Positions 39,118 to 46,930 of a DNA stretch of 64,000 nt are shown here, in pieces; position 1 is the first letter of the stretch, and the number at the start of each line of letters is the position of its first letter. Made by a program: the position numbers and the translations under genes. Origin of the DNA: SZAS-18 sp038322235 (GTDB taxonomy: Bacteria; Verrucomicrobiota; Verrucomicrobiia; Chthoniobacterales; SZAS-18); the NCBI GenBank assembly GCA_038322235.1, contig JBBQFQ010000010.1, forward strand, positions 1 to 64,000. Direction: 5' to 3'. The notes beneath the pieces were generated by a model. That model was not told the origin of the DNA, ran no database searches, and saw only the letters and a program-made list of their open reading frames with translations.

Positions 39118-40806
39118 ATGTCGTCATCCTCGTCCCGGTCGGATCCGCCGAAGTGGTTTTCCTTTGTCGTTCGCCGCGGGGCGATCATCTCCGTGCTCCT
39201 CGCGGGCGCCTGGGCGGCCATTTATCTGCCGGCGCTCGGCGCGATTGAGTTGAAGGGCGAGGAAGGCCGCCGGGCGATGCCCGGACTGCAAATGCTCGAC
39301 GACCACGACTGGCTGGTGCCGAAGATCGGAGGGCGGGAGTACAATCGGAAGCCGCCCTTGGTGAACTGGGTGGTCGCAGGCACCGCAAAGGTGCTCGATC
39401 GCCGCGATGAATGGGCCATTCGGCTGCCCTCCGCCCTCGCGACGCTCGCGCTCGTCCTCGGGGCCTTTTTCTTCCTGCGCGCACCGTTGGGTGAGCCGGG
39501 TGCGCTCTGCGCGGCCGTCTTCATTCTGACGAATGTGGGACTGATGGAGCTGGGGCGGAAAATCGAAATCGAGGCGCTCTATATCTCGCTCTCCGGACTG
39601 GCGATTCTGTCCTGGATTCACTTCTGGTGGCGAGCGGACGAGCGGGGCGTGGGCTGGTTCGGCTGGACGGTATCCGGCCTGCTCTTGGGCCTCGGCCTGC
39701 TCGCGAAGGGGCCGGTGAATCTGCTCTTCTTCTATGCCGTCGTGACCGCAGTCCTGGTCGCGGAGGGTCGGACACGCACCCTGCTGCGGCCGACGCACTT
39801 TTTCGGAATTCTTCTCGCCGCGGGAATCTTTGGCGCGTGGGCCTATGCGATTTTTCTCCGGCTGCCCGCCAACGCGGTCGCCGGAGAGTGGATGGAGCAG
39901 ATCACCGAACGGGTCTCGGGTACGTCCCATCCGTTCGAGCTCGGACGATACCTTCGGAACGTGTCGATCCAGGGCTGGGTGAACTTCGTGCCCTGGATCG
40001 TCCTCGTCGCCGTCGCCTGGCCGCGCTCGGTCATCGCTTCGCTCGATCCGCGGCGCATCGTCCTCCACCGCGGATTGCGCTGGGCGATCGGCATCAGCTA
40101 TTTCGCGATCATGCTGCTGCCCGCCGCTGCTCCGCGCTACGTGCTGCCGCTCCTCGTGCCCGCCAGCGTTCTCGCGGCGCTCCTCTTTGATCCAGTCGCG
40201 TCGCCTGCGGTGATGAGGACGTGGGCCGTCATCCTGCGCGGATTCGAAATCCTGATCGCCCTCGCCGTCCCCGCCGCGCTCGGCTTTATGCTTTTGCGGT
40301 GGCGCACCTTCCATCCTGGGCCTGCTCTGCTCGAGGGGACGTGGGTGGGGTCAATCCTTGTCGGCATTCTCGCGTTCCTGGCCTTCGAAATTCTGCGCCG
40401 CGGCTCGCATTTTACGGGCGCGGCCGATCTCGCGCTCCGCTCGGCGGGGGTGATGGCCGTGTCCTCCGTCATCTTCGCGGCGGTGGTCCCGCCCCAGATG
40501 GCGCCGCACGAGCGACTGCGCCCGCTCGCGACGCAGATCGAAAAAGCGGTGCCGCGGGCCGAGTTCATCTACGCTTTCGACCCGGATTCGCAGCCCGCAT
40601 TCTTTTATCTGCGCCGGAATCCCGTCTTCGTCCTCTCCGCGGATCGGATCCCAGATTCCGCCCGCTACCTGTTCATTCCGGAGGAGTTTCTGCCGCGCCT
40701 CGTCGAAGGGGGTAAATGGGGGGTCGCCCGGGAGTTGCTTCGCTACGTGGATCGCGGACAGCGCGTCCTGCTGGTGGTGGAGATCAAGCGCGCGGCGGGC
40801 CGTTGA
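39118..40806 (+). CDS. ArnT/GT39-like membrane glycosyltransferase
   Basis: A 562-residue polytopic membrane protein. The amino-terminal loop after the first helix reads YLPALGAIELKGEEGRRAMP, the acidic (D/E)xxE motif of GT-C enzymes of the ArnT/PMT group. YNRKPPLVNWVVAGTAKVL is the following conserved loop, and GLLAKGPVNLLFFYAVVTAV the family's KGP segment. About eleven helices follow, then a short soluble tail (~470-562). Such enzymes move a sugar from a polyprenyl-phosphate donor to lipid A, protein or another envelope acceptor on the periplasmic side; the acceptor is unknown. It is divergent from the TPR gene (86 bp between starts). Confidence 0.88.
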   Translation: MSSSSSRSDPPKWFSFVVRRGAIISVLLAGAWAAIYLPALGAIELKGEEGRRAMPGLQMLDDHDWLVPKIGGREYNRKPPLVNWVVAGTAKVLDRRDEWAIRLPSALATLALVLGAFFFLRAPLGEPGALCAAVFILTNVGLMELGRKIEIEALYISLSGLAILSWIHFWWRADERGVGWFGWTVSGLLLGLGLLAKGPVNLLFFYAVVTAVLVAEGRTRTLLRPTHFFGILLAAGIFGAWAYAIFLRLPANAVAGEWMEQITERVSGTSHPFELGRYLRNVSIQGWVNFVPWIVLVAVAWPRSVIASLDPRRIVLHRGLRWAIGISYFAIMLLPAAAPRYVLPLLVPASVLAALLFDPVASPAVMRTWAVILRGFEILIALAVPAALGFMLLRWRTFHPGPALLEGTWVGSILVGILAFLAFEILRRGSHFTGAADLALRSAGVMAVSSVIFAAVVPPQMAPHERLRPLATQIEKAVPRAEFIYAFDPDSQPAFFYLRRNPVFVLSADRIPDSARYLFIPEEFLPRLVEGGKWGVARELLRYVDRGQRVLLVVEIKRAAGR

Positions 40807-40857
40807 ACGTCCGGCGTGCGGCCTTGCACGTGCCCTCGGCGGGCCAGAGACTCTTGC

Positions 40858-42498
40858 ATGGCGACGCCAGGATTTCACTATCAGGAGCTCTTTGAGCTCG
40901 GCCCGGACGACACGGACTATCGGCTCCTGACGAAGGAGCACGTCAGCGTGCAGAATTTCGCTGGGCAAGAAATGCTCTGCGTGGCGCCGGAAGCGCTCAC
41001 GTTGCTCGCGGACCAGGCCTTTCACGACATCAATTTCTTTCTCCGCCCGAAGCACCTCAAGCAGGTGCGGGCGATCCTCGACGATCCGGAGGCGAGCGAG
41101 AACGACCGGATGGTGGCGCTGACCCTGCTGAAGAATGCAGACGTTTCCTCGGCCGGACTTTTGCCCTTCTGCCAGGACACCGGCACGGCGATCGTGATCG
41201 GCAAGAAGGGGCAGCAAGTCTGGACCGGCGGCGGCGACGAGGCGGCGCTCTCGCGGGGCGTCTATCGCGCCTACACCGAGAACAACCTGCGCTATTCGCA
41301 GAACGCGGCGCTGGACATGTTCACCGAGAAGAACACCGCGACGAACCTGCCCGCGCAGCTCGACCTCGCGGCGGTCGATGGCGATGCTTACAAGTTTCTC
41401 TTCATCGCGAAGGGCGGCGGCTCGGCGAACAAGGCGTTCCTTTACCAGGAAACGCGCGCGGTACTCAGCCCGCTGGGAATCGTGGGTTTTCTGACCGGGA
41501 AGATGCTGACGCTCGGGACCGCGGCCTGCCCGCCCTACCACCTCACGTTTGTCATCGGCGGACTGTCGGCGGAGCACACGATGAAGATCGTGAAGCTTGC
41601 CTCGACGAAGTATCTCGATGCGCTGCCCACCACCGGGAACGAGCACGGGCGCGCCTTCCGCGATCTCGACCTCGAAGCGGAGATGCTCGAGGCGGCCCGC
41701 ACCTGCGGGATCGGCGCGCAGTTCGGCGGGAAGTACTTCGCGCTCGATGTGCGCGTCGTCCGCCTGCCGCGGCACGGGGCTTCACTGCCCATCGGGATCG
41801 GGGTCTCGTGCTCCGCCGACCGGCAGGCAAAAGGGAAGATCACGCGGGACGGCGTTTTCATCGAAAAACTCGAGACGAATCCGCTCCAGTATATTCCGGA
41901 AGAGCTGCGCCATCGGAAGGACACGAACGCCGTGCACATCGATACGAATCGCCCCATGGAGGAGATCCGGGCCGAGCTGAGTAAGTATCCCGTCACCACG
42001 CGACTCCTCCTGACGGGTCCGATCATCGTCGCCCGCGACATTGCGCACGCGAAGCTCAAGGAGATGCTCGATGCCGGGAAACCCCTGCCGGACTATTTCA
42101 AGGCGCATCCCGTCTACTATGCCGGTCCGGCGAAGACCCCGCCGGGAATGCCGAGCGGATCATTCGGACCGACGACGGCCGGGCGGATGGACGGCTACGT
42201 CGACCTTTTCCAGAGCCATGGTGGCAGCATGATCATGATCGCGAAGGGCAACCGCGGACAGCAGGTGACCGATGCGTGCAAGAAGCACGGCGGATTCTAT
42301 CTCGGCAGCATCGGCGGTCCCGCCGCGATCCTCGCGAAGGAGAACATCAAAAAGGTCGAGGTGGTCGAATTTCAGGAGCTCGGCATGGAGGCCATCTGGA
42401 GAATCGAAGTGCAGGATTTCCCCGCCTTCATCCTCGTGGACGACAAGGGGAACGACTTTTTCCAGACCGTCGGGCCCGGTTGCAATCTGCCGCACTAA
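40858..42498 (+). CDS. fumA/fumB-type: Class I fumarate hydratase (iron-sulfur)
   Basis: A 546-residue enzyme starting at 40858. The three [4Fe-4S] ligands are Cys105 (LPFCQDTGTA), Cys224 (GTAACPPYHL) and Cys318 (GVSCSADRQ), at the same positions as in E. coli FumA. The alpha domain also has IAKGGGSANKAFLYQ; the beta domain has LLLTGPIIVARDIAHAKLKE, PGMPSGSFGPTTAGRMDGYV and GGPAAILAKENIKKVEVVEF. It hydrates fumarate to malate in the citric acid cycle and, with its exposed cluster, is oxygen sensitive. The upstream extension to 40816 looks non-coding. A heptamer array begins 9 bp after its stop. Confidence 0.96.
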   Translation: MATPGFHYQELFELGPDDTDYRLLTKEHVSVQNFAGQEMLCVAPEALTLLADQAFHDINFFLRPKHLKQVRAILDDPEASENDRMVALTLLKNADVSSAGLLPFCQDTGTAIVIGKKGQQVWTGGGDEAALSRGVYRAYTENNLRYSQNAALDMFTEKNTATNLPAQLDLAAVDGDAYKFLFIAKGGGSANKAFLYQETRAVLSPLGIVGFLTGKMLTLGTAACPPYHLTFVIGGLSAEHTMKIVKLASTKYLDALPTTGNEHGRAFRDLDLEAEMLEAARTCGIGAQFGGKYFALDVRVVRLPRHGASLPIGIGVSCSADRQAKGKITRDGVFIEKLETNPLQYIPEELRHRKDTNAVHIDTNRPMEEIRAELSKYPVTTRLLLTGPIIVARDIAHAKLKEMLDAGKPLPDYFKAHPVYYAGPAKTPPGMPSGSFGPTTAGRMDGYVDLFQSHGGSMIMIAKGNRGQQVTDACKKHGGFYLGSIGGPAAILAKENIKKVEVVEFQELGMEAIWRIEVQDFPAFILVDDKGNDFFQTVGPGCNLPH

Positions 42499-42507
42499 AT
42501 AAATACC

Positions 42508-42546
42508 GAACTTCGAACGTTGAACATTCAACGTCGAACTTCGAAG
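42508..42546. repeat. Degenerate 7-bp tandem repeat, GA(A/C)GTTC family (reverse orientation)
   Basis: On the + strand: GAACTTC, GAACGTT, GAACATT, CAACGTC, GAACTTC, then GAAG. Reverse-complemented, these are the same words as at 9818-9873 and 43171-43205. It starts 9 bp after the fumarase stop. Confidence 0.82.
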
Positions 42547-42604
42547 GGGCTGAAATGCGTTTCTCGTCGTCAGGCCTCTTCCGGGGAATTCCGCTTTCCG
42601 TCCG

Positions 42605-43060
42605 ATGACGATGCCACAGATCGCCCGGCACTTTCGCGTGTCGCTCTCGATCTCGCACCCAGACCTTGATCCGGCTGAGATCACAAGCGTTCTCGGCCTT
42701 GCCCCGCGGCGTGCGACTCGCGCGGGTTCCCTCAGGATGACGCGCGAAGGGAAGTCGTTCGGCGGCGTTCATGATTCTTCCCACTGGTCGCATCGGTTCG
42801 ATGTCGATGGCGCGACGGACTTGGTTCCGGTGCTGGACGTGCTCGGGATGCTGGCGGTCCACGGTACTTTGTTTCGTCGAATCGATGAGGAGGGCGCATC
42901 GGTTGAGCTGTTCTGCGGTGTCTTCGCGGACGGAAATTGGGACGAAGTCGTTCCTTATTCGCTGATGCACAGCCTCCCCGTCCTCCGGATCAATCTGCGG
43001 CTGGACGTCTATGGGGCGAAGGCTCGCCGAAACTCCGCGGTTGGACTCGATTCGACCTGA
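42605..43060 (+). CDS. DUF4279 domain protein
   Basis: A 151-residue protein. The amino-terminal strand FRVSLSISHPDLDPAEITSV, followed by LGLAPRRATRAGSLRMT, is the DUF4279 signature (ferredoxin-like strand, LDPxxIT, LGLxPxxxxRxG). The remainder has HWSHRFDVDGATDLVPVLD, VELFCGVFADGNWDEVVPYS and a last strand LPVLRINLRLDVYG. The family is of unknown function; some members sit beside toxin genes as candidate immunity proteins, but no toxin is seen here. The gene is bracketed by two 7-bp repeat arrays in opposite orientation (42508-42546 and 43171-43205). Confidence 0.78.
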   Translation: MTMPQIARHFRVSLSISHPDLDPAEITSVLGLAPRRATRAGSLRMTREGKSFGGVHDSSHWSHRFDVDGATDLVPVLDVLGMLAVHGTLFRRIDEEGASVELFCGVFADGNWDEVVPYSLMHSLPVLRINLRLDVYGAKARRNSAVGLDST

Positions 43061-43170
43061 AATCACCCAGTGACGGCGAGCCGAGTTTGCCTTTCGATTC
43101 ATTCAGCGAAGCCGGCGATTCGCCGTCCGGCACATCCCTGCGGCCTTGCGAAGGGGCTGCTCAGCCCGTC

Positions 43171-43205
43171 GATGTTCGAAGTTCGAAGTTCGAAGTTCGA
43201 CGTTC
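43171..43205. repeat. Degenerate 7-bp tandem repeat, GA(A/C)GTTC family
   Basis: Units GATGTTC, GAAGTTC, GAAGTTC, GAAGTTC, GACGTTC. It ends 8 bp before the stop codon of the small reverse-strand gene at 43214. Confidence 0.85.
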
Positions 43206-43213
43206 TCTCAGGG

Positions 43214-43450
43214 TCAGGTCAATCGCTCGCGGTGGATCGCCGCCACCTCGGCGAAGTCGACGATGAACGTGTCGTCGAAGGTTCGAACGCCCTTCTCGAA
43301 CTGGGGAATGGTGAAGATCTTGGCCCGTTGGGCGTCCGGTGCCGACTGGAGGTAGGCCTGAAAATCCGCGCACAACGACCCGGCCACATTCTGGTGGTCG
43401 CGGATGGTGAACGCCTCTCCGTGCTTCAGGAAAACGGTGAACTTGGGCAT
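43214..43450 (-). CDS. Small hypothetical protein, 78 residues
   Basis: ATG at 43450. The peptide is compact and protein-like: MPKFTVFLKHGEAFTIRDHQ, NVAGSLCADFQAYLQSAPDA, then FTIPQFEKGVRTFDDTFIVD and FAEVAAIHRERLT. The pattern of alternating strands with a phage-like 'FEKGVRTFDDTFIVDF..V' ending suggests a small beta-rich fold. I do not recognise a family. It is divergent from the TrhO gene; both intergenic sides are short. Codon use matches the neighbours, with G/C-rich third positions, which supports it being real. Confidence 0.6.
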   Translation of the reverse strand: MPKFTVFLKHGEAFTIRDHQNVAGSLCADFQAYLQSAPDAQRAKIFTIPQFEKGVRTFDDTFIVDFAEVAAIHRERLT

Positions 43451-43583
43451 ACCGACATTCAGTGCCTCGAATCCGTTTCATCGCAATCCCTCACTTTCGC
43501 TGCGGCCATCGTGCGTCGCCCGATTTCACCTTGCCTCCGCGCGATTGCATCACGGCGCCGCTGCGCTACTTCCGAGGCAGAAC

Positions 43584-44495
43584 ATGTCTCCGGTCCACCC
43601 CGTCATCCTTTTCTACAAGTACGTCCCCTTGGCTGATCCTGGCGCGTTCGCGGCCGCACACCGCACGCTCTGCACCGAGCTGCAGCTCAAGGGCCGGCTG
43701 CTGGTCGCGACCGAAGGCATCAACGGGACGCTCGCAGGAACGGCCGCGGCGATCGAGCGCTACGTCGCGGAACTGCGGGCGGACCCGCGCTTCGCTGACA
43801 TCGATGTAAAGGTCAGCGCCGGCGACGCCGGAACTTTTCCCAGGCTCGCGGTGAAGGTTCGGCCGGAGATCGTCACGCTCGGGGCCGGGCCGCTGGTGCC
43901 CGATTTCGACAATCACCTGAGCCCCGCCGAATGGAAGCGCGCCATCGAGGAGGACCCCTCCGTGGTCGTGGTGGACGTGCGGAACCGCTACGAAGCGGCG
44001 GCCGGAAAATTCGAGCACGCGATCGCCTGCGACATCGAGCATTTCCGCGAACTGCCATCCTACCTCGATCAGCTCGAGTCTTTGAAGGATCGGAAGATTC
44101 TGATGTACTGCACGGGTGGGATTCGGTGTGAGAAGGCCTCCGCGTTGTTCCGCAGCCGCGGCTTCCGCGATGTCCGCCAGCTCCAGGGCGGCGTTGCCCG
44201 GTATCAGGAGGAATTTGGGAACGAGCACTGGTTGGGCGAGCTCTTCGTCTTTGATCAACGGATGACCGTGCGCGTGGAGGAGTCCCTCGTCACGATCGGG
44301 CGGTGCGCGCACACCGGGCGTCCGACGAGCCAGTTCGTGAATTGCCTCCATGATCCCTGCCATGTTCTTTTCCTCCTCGCCGCTGAGACCGAGGAGGAAG
44401 ATCCGAACACCCGGCTCTGTCCGGAATGCCTCGCCCAGGGGCTCACGTCCGCAACCGCCAACTACAAGGGCAGTCCGGCGCGCTCGGTGGAGTGA
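43584..44495 (+). CDS. trhO: tRNA uridine(34) hydroxylase, rhodanese family
   Basis: A 303-residue protein starting at 43584; earlier in-frame sequence is not conserved-looking. The amino-terminal ferredoxin-like domain has ILFYKYVPLADPGAF and LLVATEGINGTLAGT, the UPF0176 signature. The rhodanese domain has VVVDVRNRYEAAAGKFEHAI, with the active-site loop YCTGGIRCEKASALF (Cys176). The carboxy-terminal part holds extra cysteines (GRCAHTGRPTSQFVNC, CHVLF, LCPECLAQ) that probably form a zinc site. E. coli TrhO hydroxylates U34 of several tRNAs in an oxygen-dependent reaction. The gene is monocistronic here as far as can be seen. Confidence 0.92.
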   Translation: MSPVHPVILFYKYVPLADPGAFAAAHRTLCTELQLKGRLLVATEGINGTLAGTAAAIERYVAELRADPRFADIDVKVSAGDAGTFPRLAVKVRPEIVTLGAGPLVPDFDNHLSPAEWKRAIEEDPSVVVVDVRNRYEAAAGKFEHAIACDIEHFRELPSYLDQLESLKDRKILMYCTGGIRCEKASALFRSRGFRDVRQLQGGVARYQEEFGNEHWLGELFVFDQRMTVRVEESLVTIGRCAHTGRPTSQFVNCLHDPCHVLFLLAAETEEEDPNTRLCPECLAQGLTSATANYKGSPARSVE

Positions 44496-44591
44496 ACGGA
44501 TTGGAGAGGCATGGCGTAGCGGCCGGATTGACATGCGGCTCATCGCGATTCGTCATTCCTCCGAATCCCAGTGGCGTAGTCGCCCCCTGCC

Positions 44592-45218
44592 GTGACATCT
44601 TTCCCGATGTCGGTCATCGCGAATCTCGCCGAACTGGCGGCGCTCTACGGAACGCCGCTTCCGCCCGCCACCGTCAAGGAGGTCGACCACCTCACGCCGC
44701 ACTATCGCGCGTTCATCGAGGCGTCGCCGTTTCTCGCGCTCGCCACGAGCGGGCCGGAGGGTCTGGATTGCTCGCCGCGCGGTGACGTCCGCGGATTCGT
44801 GCGGATTTCGGATGAACGCACGCTCCTGCTGCCCGACCGCCGCGGAAACAACCGGACCGACTCGCTCCGAAACATCATCCGCGATCCACGAGTCGGGCTT
44901 CTTTTCCTCGTTCCGGGGTCCGGCACCACTCTGCGGGTGAACGGCCGGGCCGAACTGCGGACCGATTCCGGACTCCTCTCCTCGTTCGCAGTGGAAGGCA
45001 GCGCGCCGCGTTGCGTGATTCGGGTGCAGGTGGATTCGGTCTATTTTCAATGCGCCCGGGCGCTGGTTCGCTCGGATCTGTGGAATCCGGCGAAGCACGT
45101 CGCGCCGGAGAACCTGCCGACGCCAGGCCAGATCCTCGCTGCGCTGACCGACGACCGGGTCGGAGGCGTGGACTATGATCGCGCCTGGCCGGAACGCGCG
45201 CGCCAGACGATGTGGTAG
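44592..45218 (+). CDS. Pyridoxamine 5'-phosphate oxidase-family FMN-binding protein
   Basis: A 208-residue protein; GTG at 44592 or ATG at 44607. The split-barrel fold is indicated by AFIEASPFLALATSGPEGLD, CSPRGDVRGFVRISDERTLL, LPDRRGNNRTDSLRNIIRD and VGLLFLVPGSGTTLRVNGRA. This arrangement, with CSPRGD and PDRRGNNRxD, matches the MSMEG_1061-type PPOX subfamily known from actinobacteria and others, which binds flavin. The exact reaction is unknown. It ends 31 bp before NadB on the same strand, so the two may be co-transcribed. Confidence 0.85.
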   Translation: MTSFPMSVIANLAELAALYGTPLPPATVKEVDHLTPHYRAFIEASPFLALATSGPEGLDCSPRGDVRGFVRISDERTLLLPDRRGNNRTDSLRNIIRDPRVGLLFLVPGSGTTLRVNGRAELRTDSGLLSSFAVEGSAPRCVIRVQVDSVYFQCARALVRSDLWNPAKHVAPENLPTPGQILAALTDDRVGGVDYDRAWPERARQTMW

Positions 45219-45249
45219 ACAGCGCTTGATTCCATTTCCCTCGATTCCC

Positions 45250-46854
45250 ATGGCCTCATACGATTTTGTTGTCCTCGGCTCCGGCGTCGCCGGGCTCTCC
45301 TTTGCGCTCAAGGCCGCCGCGCACGGCCGCGTCGCGATCCTCACGAAACGGGGCCGGGCCGAAACGAACACGGCGTGGGCGCAGGGCGGCGTCGCGTGCG
45401 TCTGGGGTCGGGAGGACACGATCGAATCCCACGTCGCCGATACGCTGGAAGCCGGCGCCGGGCTCTGCAATGAGGCGGCCGTCCGGGCGATCGTGACGGA
45501 TGGTCCGGCCCGAATTCGCGAGTTGATGGGCTGGGGGCTGCACTTCGACGAGCAGGACGCGCCCACGGGCGGGCGGGAGATCGCGCTGGGTCTCGAAGGC
45601 GGGCATTCGCAGCGCCGGATCCTCCATTTCAAGGACACGACGGGTCGCGCGATTGAAGCGACCCTGCTGGCGGCGGTCGCCCAGGCCCCAAACATCGAAC
45701 TGCTGGAGAACCAGATGGCGATCGACCTCGTCACCACGGGGAAACTCGGTTTCGCGACGGAGAACCGTTGTGTCGGGGTGTATGTCCTCGATGCCACCAC
45801 CGGGGCGGTGCGGACGATCGAGTGCCGGCGCGTCGTCCTCGCCACGGGCGGTTGCGGGAAAGTTTACCAATACACGACCAATCCCGACATCGCGACCGGC
45901 GACGGTCTCGCGATGGCTTGGAGGGCGGGGGCGGCGATCGCGAACATGGAGTTCATCCAGTTCCACCCGACCTGCCTGTTCCATCCGGACGCGAAATCGT
46001 TCCTCATCACGGAGGCAGTGCGCGGCGAAGGGGGCGTGCTTCTGGACGGCGACGGCCAGCCGTTCATGGAGCGGTATCACTACCGCGCCTCGCTCGCGCC
46101 GCGCGACATCGTCGCGCGGGCGATCGACACGGAGATGAAGCGGACCGGCGCGAAATGCGTCTTTCTCGACATCTCCCACAAGCCGGCCGATTTCGTCCGC
46201 GCGCACTTCCCAAATATCTACGAGCGCTGCCTCGCGTTGGGGATCGATATCACGAAGCAGCCAATCCCCGTGGTTCCGGCGGCCCACTACCAATGCGGCG
46301 GAGTGAAGACGGATCTCGATGGCGCCACCAATGTCCGCGGTCTCTTCGCGATCGGCGAGGTCGCCTCCACGGGCCTGCACGGCGCCAACCGGCTCGCGAG
46401 CAACTCGCTGCTCGAGGCGCTCGTCATCGCGCATCGGGCGGCCGCGCGAGTGGTTCGGGATGAGCCACCGGGGCAGGATTCTCCTGCGCCTTGGTCGATC
46501 CCGGAGTGGCAGTCGGGCGATGCCGCCAATCTCGACGAGCTCGTCGTGATCTACCACAACTGGGGTGAGATCCGCCGCCTCATGTGGGACTACGTGTCGA
46601 TCGTGCGGACCGACAAACGGCTGAAGCGCGCGGCCGCGCGCTTGCGCAATCTGCAGGACGAGATTCAGGAGTTCTACTGGGGCTACAAGGTCACGATCGA
46701 CATCCTCGAGCTCCGGAACCTCGTGAGCGTGGCTGCCCTGATCGTGGACAGCGCTTTGGCGCGGAAGGAAAGCCGGGGTCTGCATTTCACGCTGGATTAC
46801 CCGGAGACGGATCCCCGTCTTGCGCAGGTGGATACCGTCCTGCGCCGATACTGA
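45250..46854 (+). CDS. nadB: L-aspartate oxidase
   Basis: A 534-residue flavoprotein starting at 45250. The FAD-binding amino terminus is DFVVLGSGVAGLSFALKAAA, followed by TNTAWAQGGVACVW. Later motifs are GLEGGHSQRRILHFKDTTGR, FIQFHPTCLF, AVRGEGGVLLDGDG, VPAAHYQCGGVKTDLDGATN and GLHGANRLASNSLLEALVIA. These are the NadB versions of the succinate-dehydrogenase-like flavoprotein motifs. The enzyme oxidises aspartate to iminoaspartate, the first step of de novo NAD synthesis. nadA and nadC are not in the window. A possible downstream kinase start at 46820 would overlap its end but is not preferred. Confidence 0.96.
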   Translation: MASYDFVVLGSGVAGLSFALKAAAHGRVAILTKRGRAETNTAWAQGGVACVWGREDTIESHVADTLEAGAGLCNEAAVRAIVTDGPARIRELMGWGLHFDEQDAPTGGREIALGLEGGHSQRRILHFKDTTGRAIEATLLAAVAQAPNIELLENQMAIDLVTTGKLGFATENRCVGVYVLDATTGAVRTIECRRVVLATGGCGKVYQYTTNPDIATGDGLAMAWRAGAAIANMEFIQFHPTCLFHPDAKSFLITEAVRGEGGVLLDGDGQPFMERYHYRASLAPRDIVARAIDTEMKRTGAKCVFLDISHKPADFVRAHFPNIYERCLALGIDITKQPIPVVPAAHYQCGGVKTDLDGATNVRGLFAIGEVASTGLHGANRLASNSLLEALVIAHRAAARVVRDEPPGQDSPAPWSIPEWQSGDAANLDELVVIYHNWGEIRRLMWDYVSIVRTDKRLKRAAARLRNLQDEIQEFYWGYKVTIDILELRNLVSVAALIVDSALARKESRGLHFTLDYPETDPRLAQVDTVLRRY

Positions 46855-46930
46855 ACCCGGAGCGACTGTTTCCGCAGATCCGCGGTGTTTTCGGTTGGGT
46901 GGGAGGCGATTTCGCGGTTCAGTCGCCAGC

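Noticed and set aside
46820..46930. Upstream TTG start for the Ser/Thr kinase overlapping nadB
   Set aside because: TTG with no supporting sequence; the GTG at 46931 sits directly before the zinc-ribbon motif.
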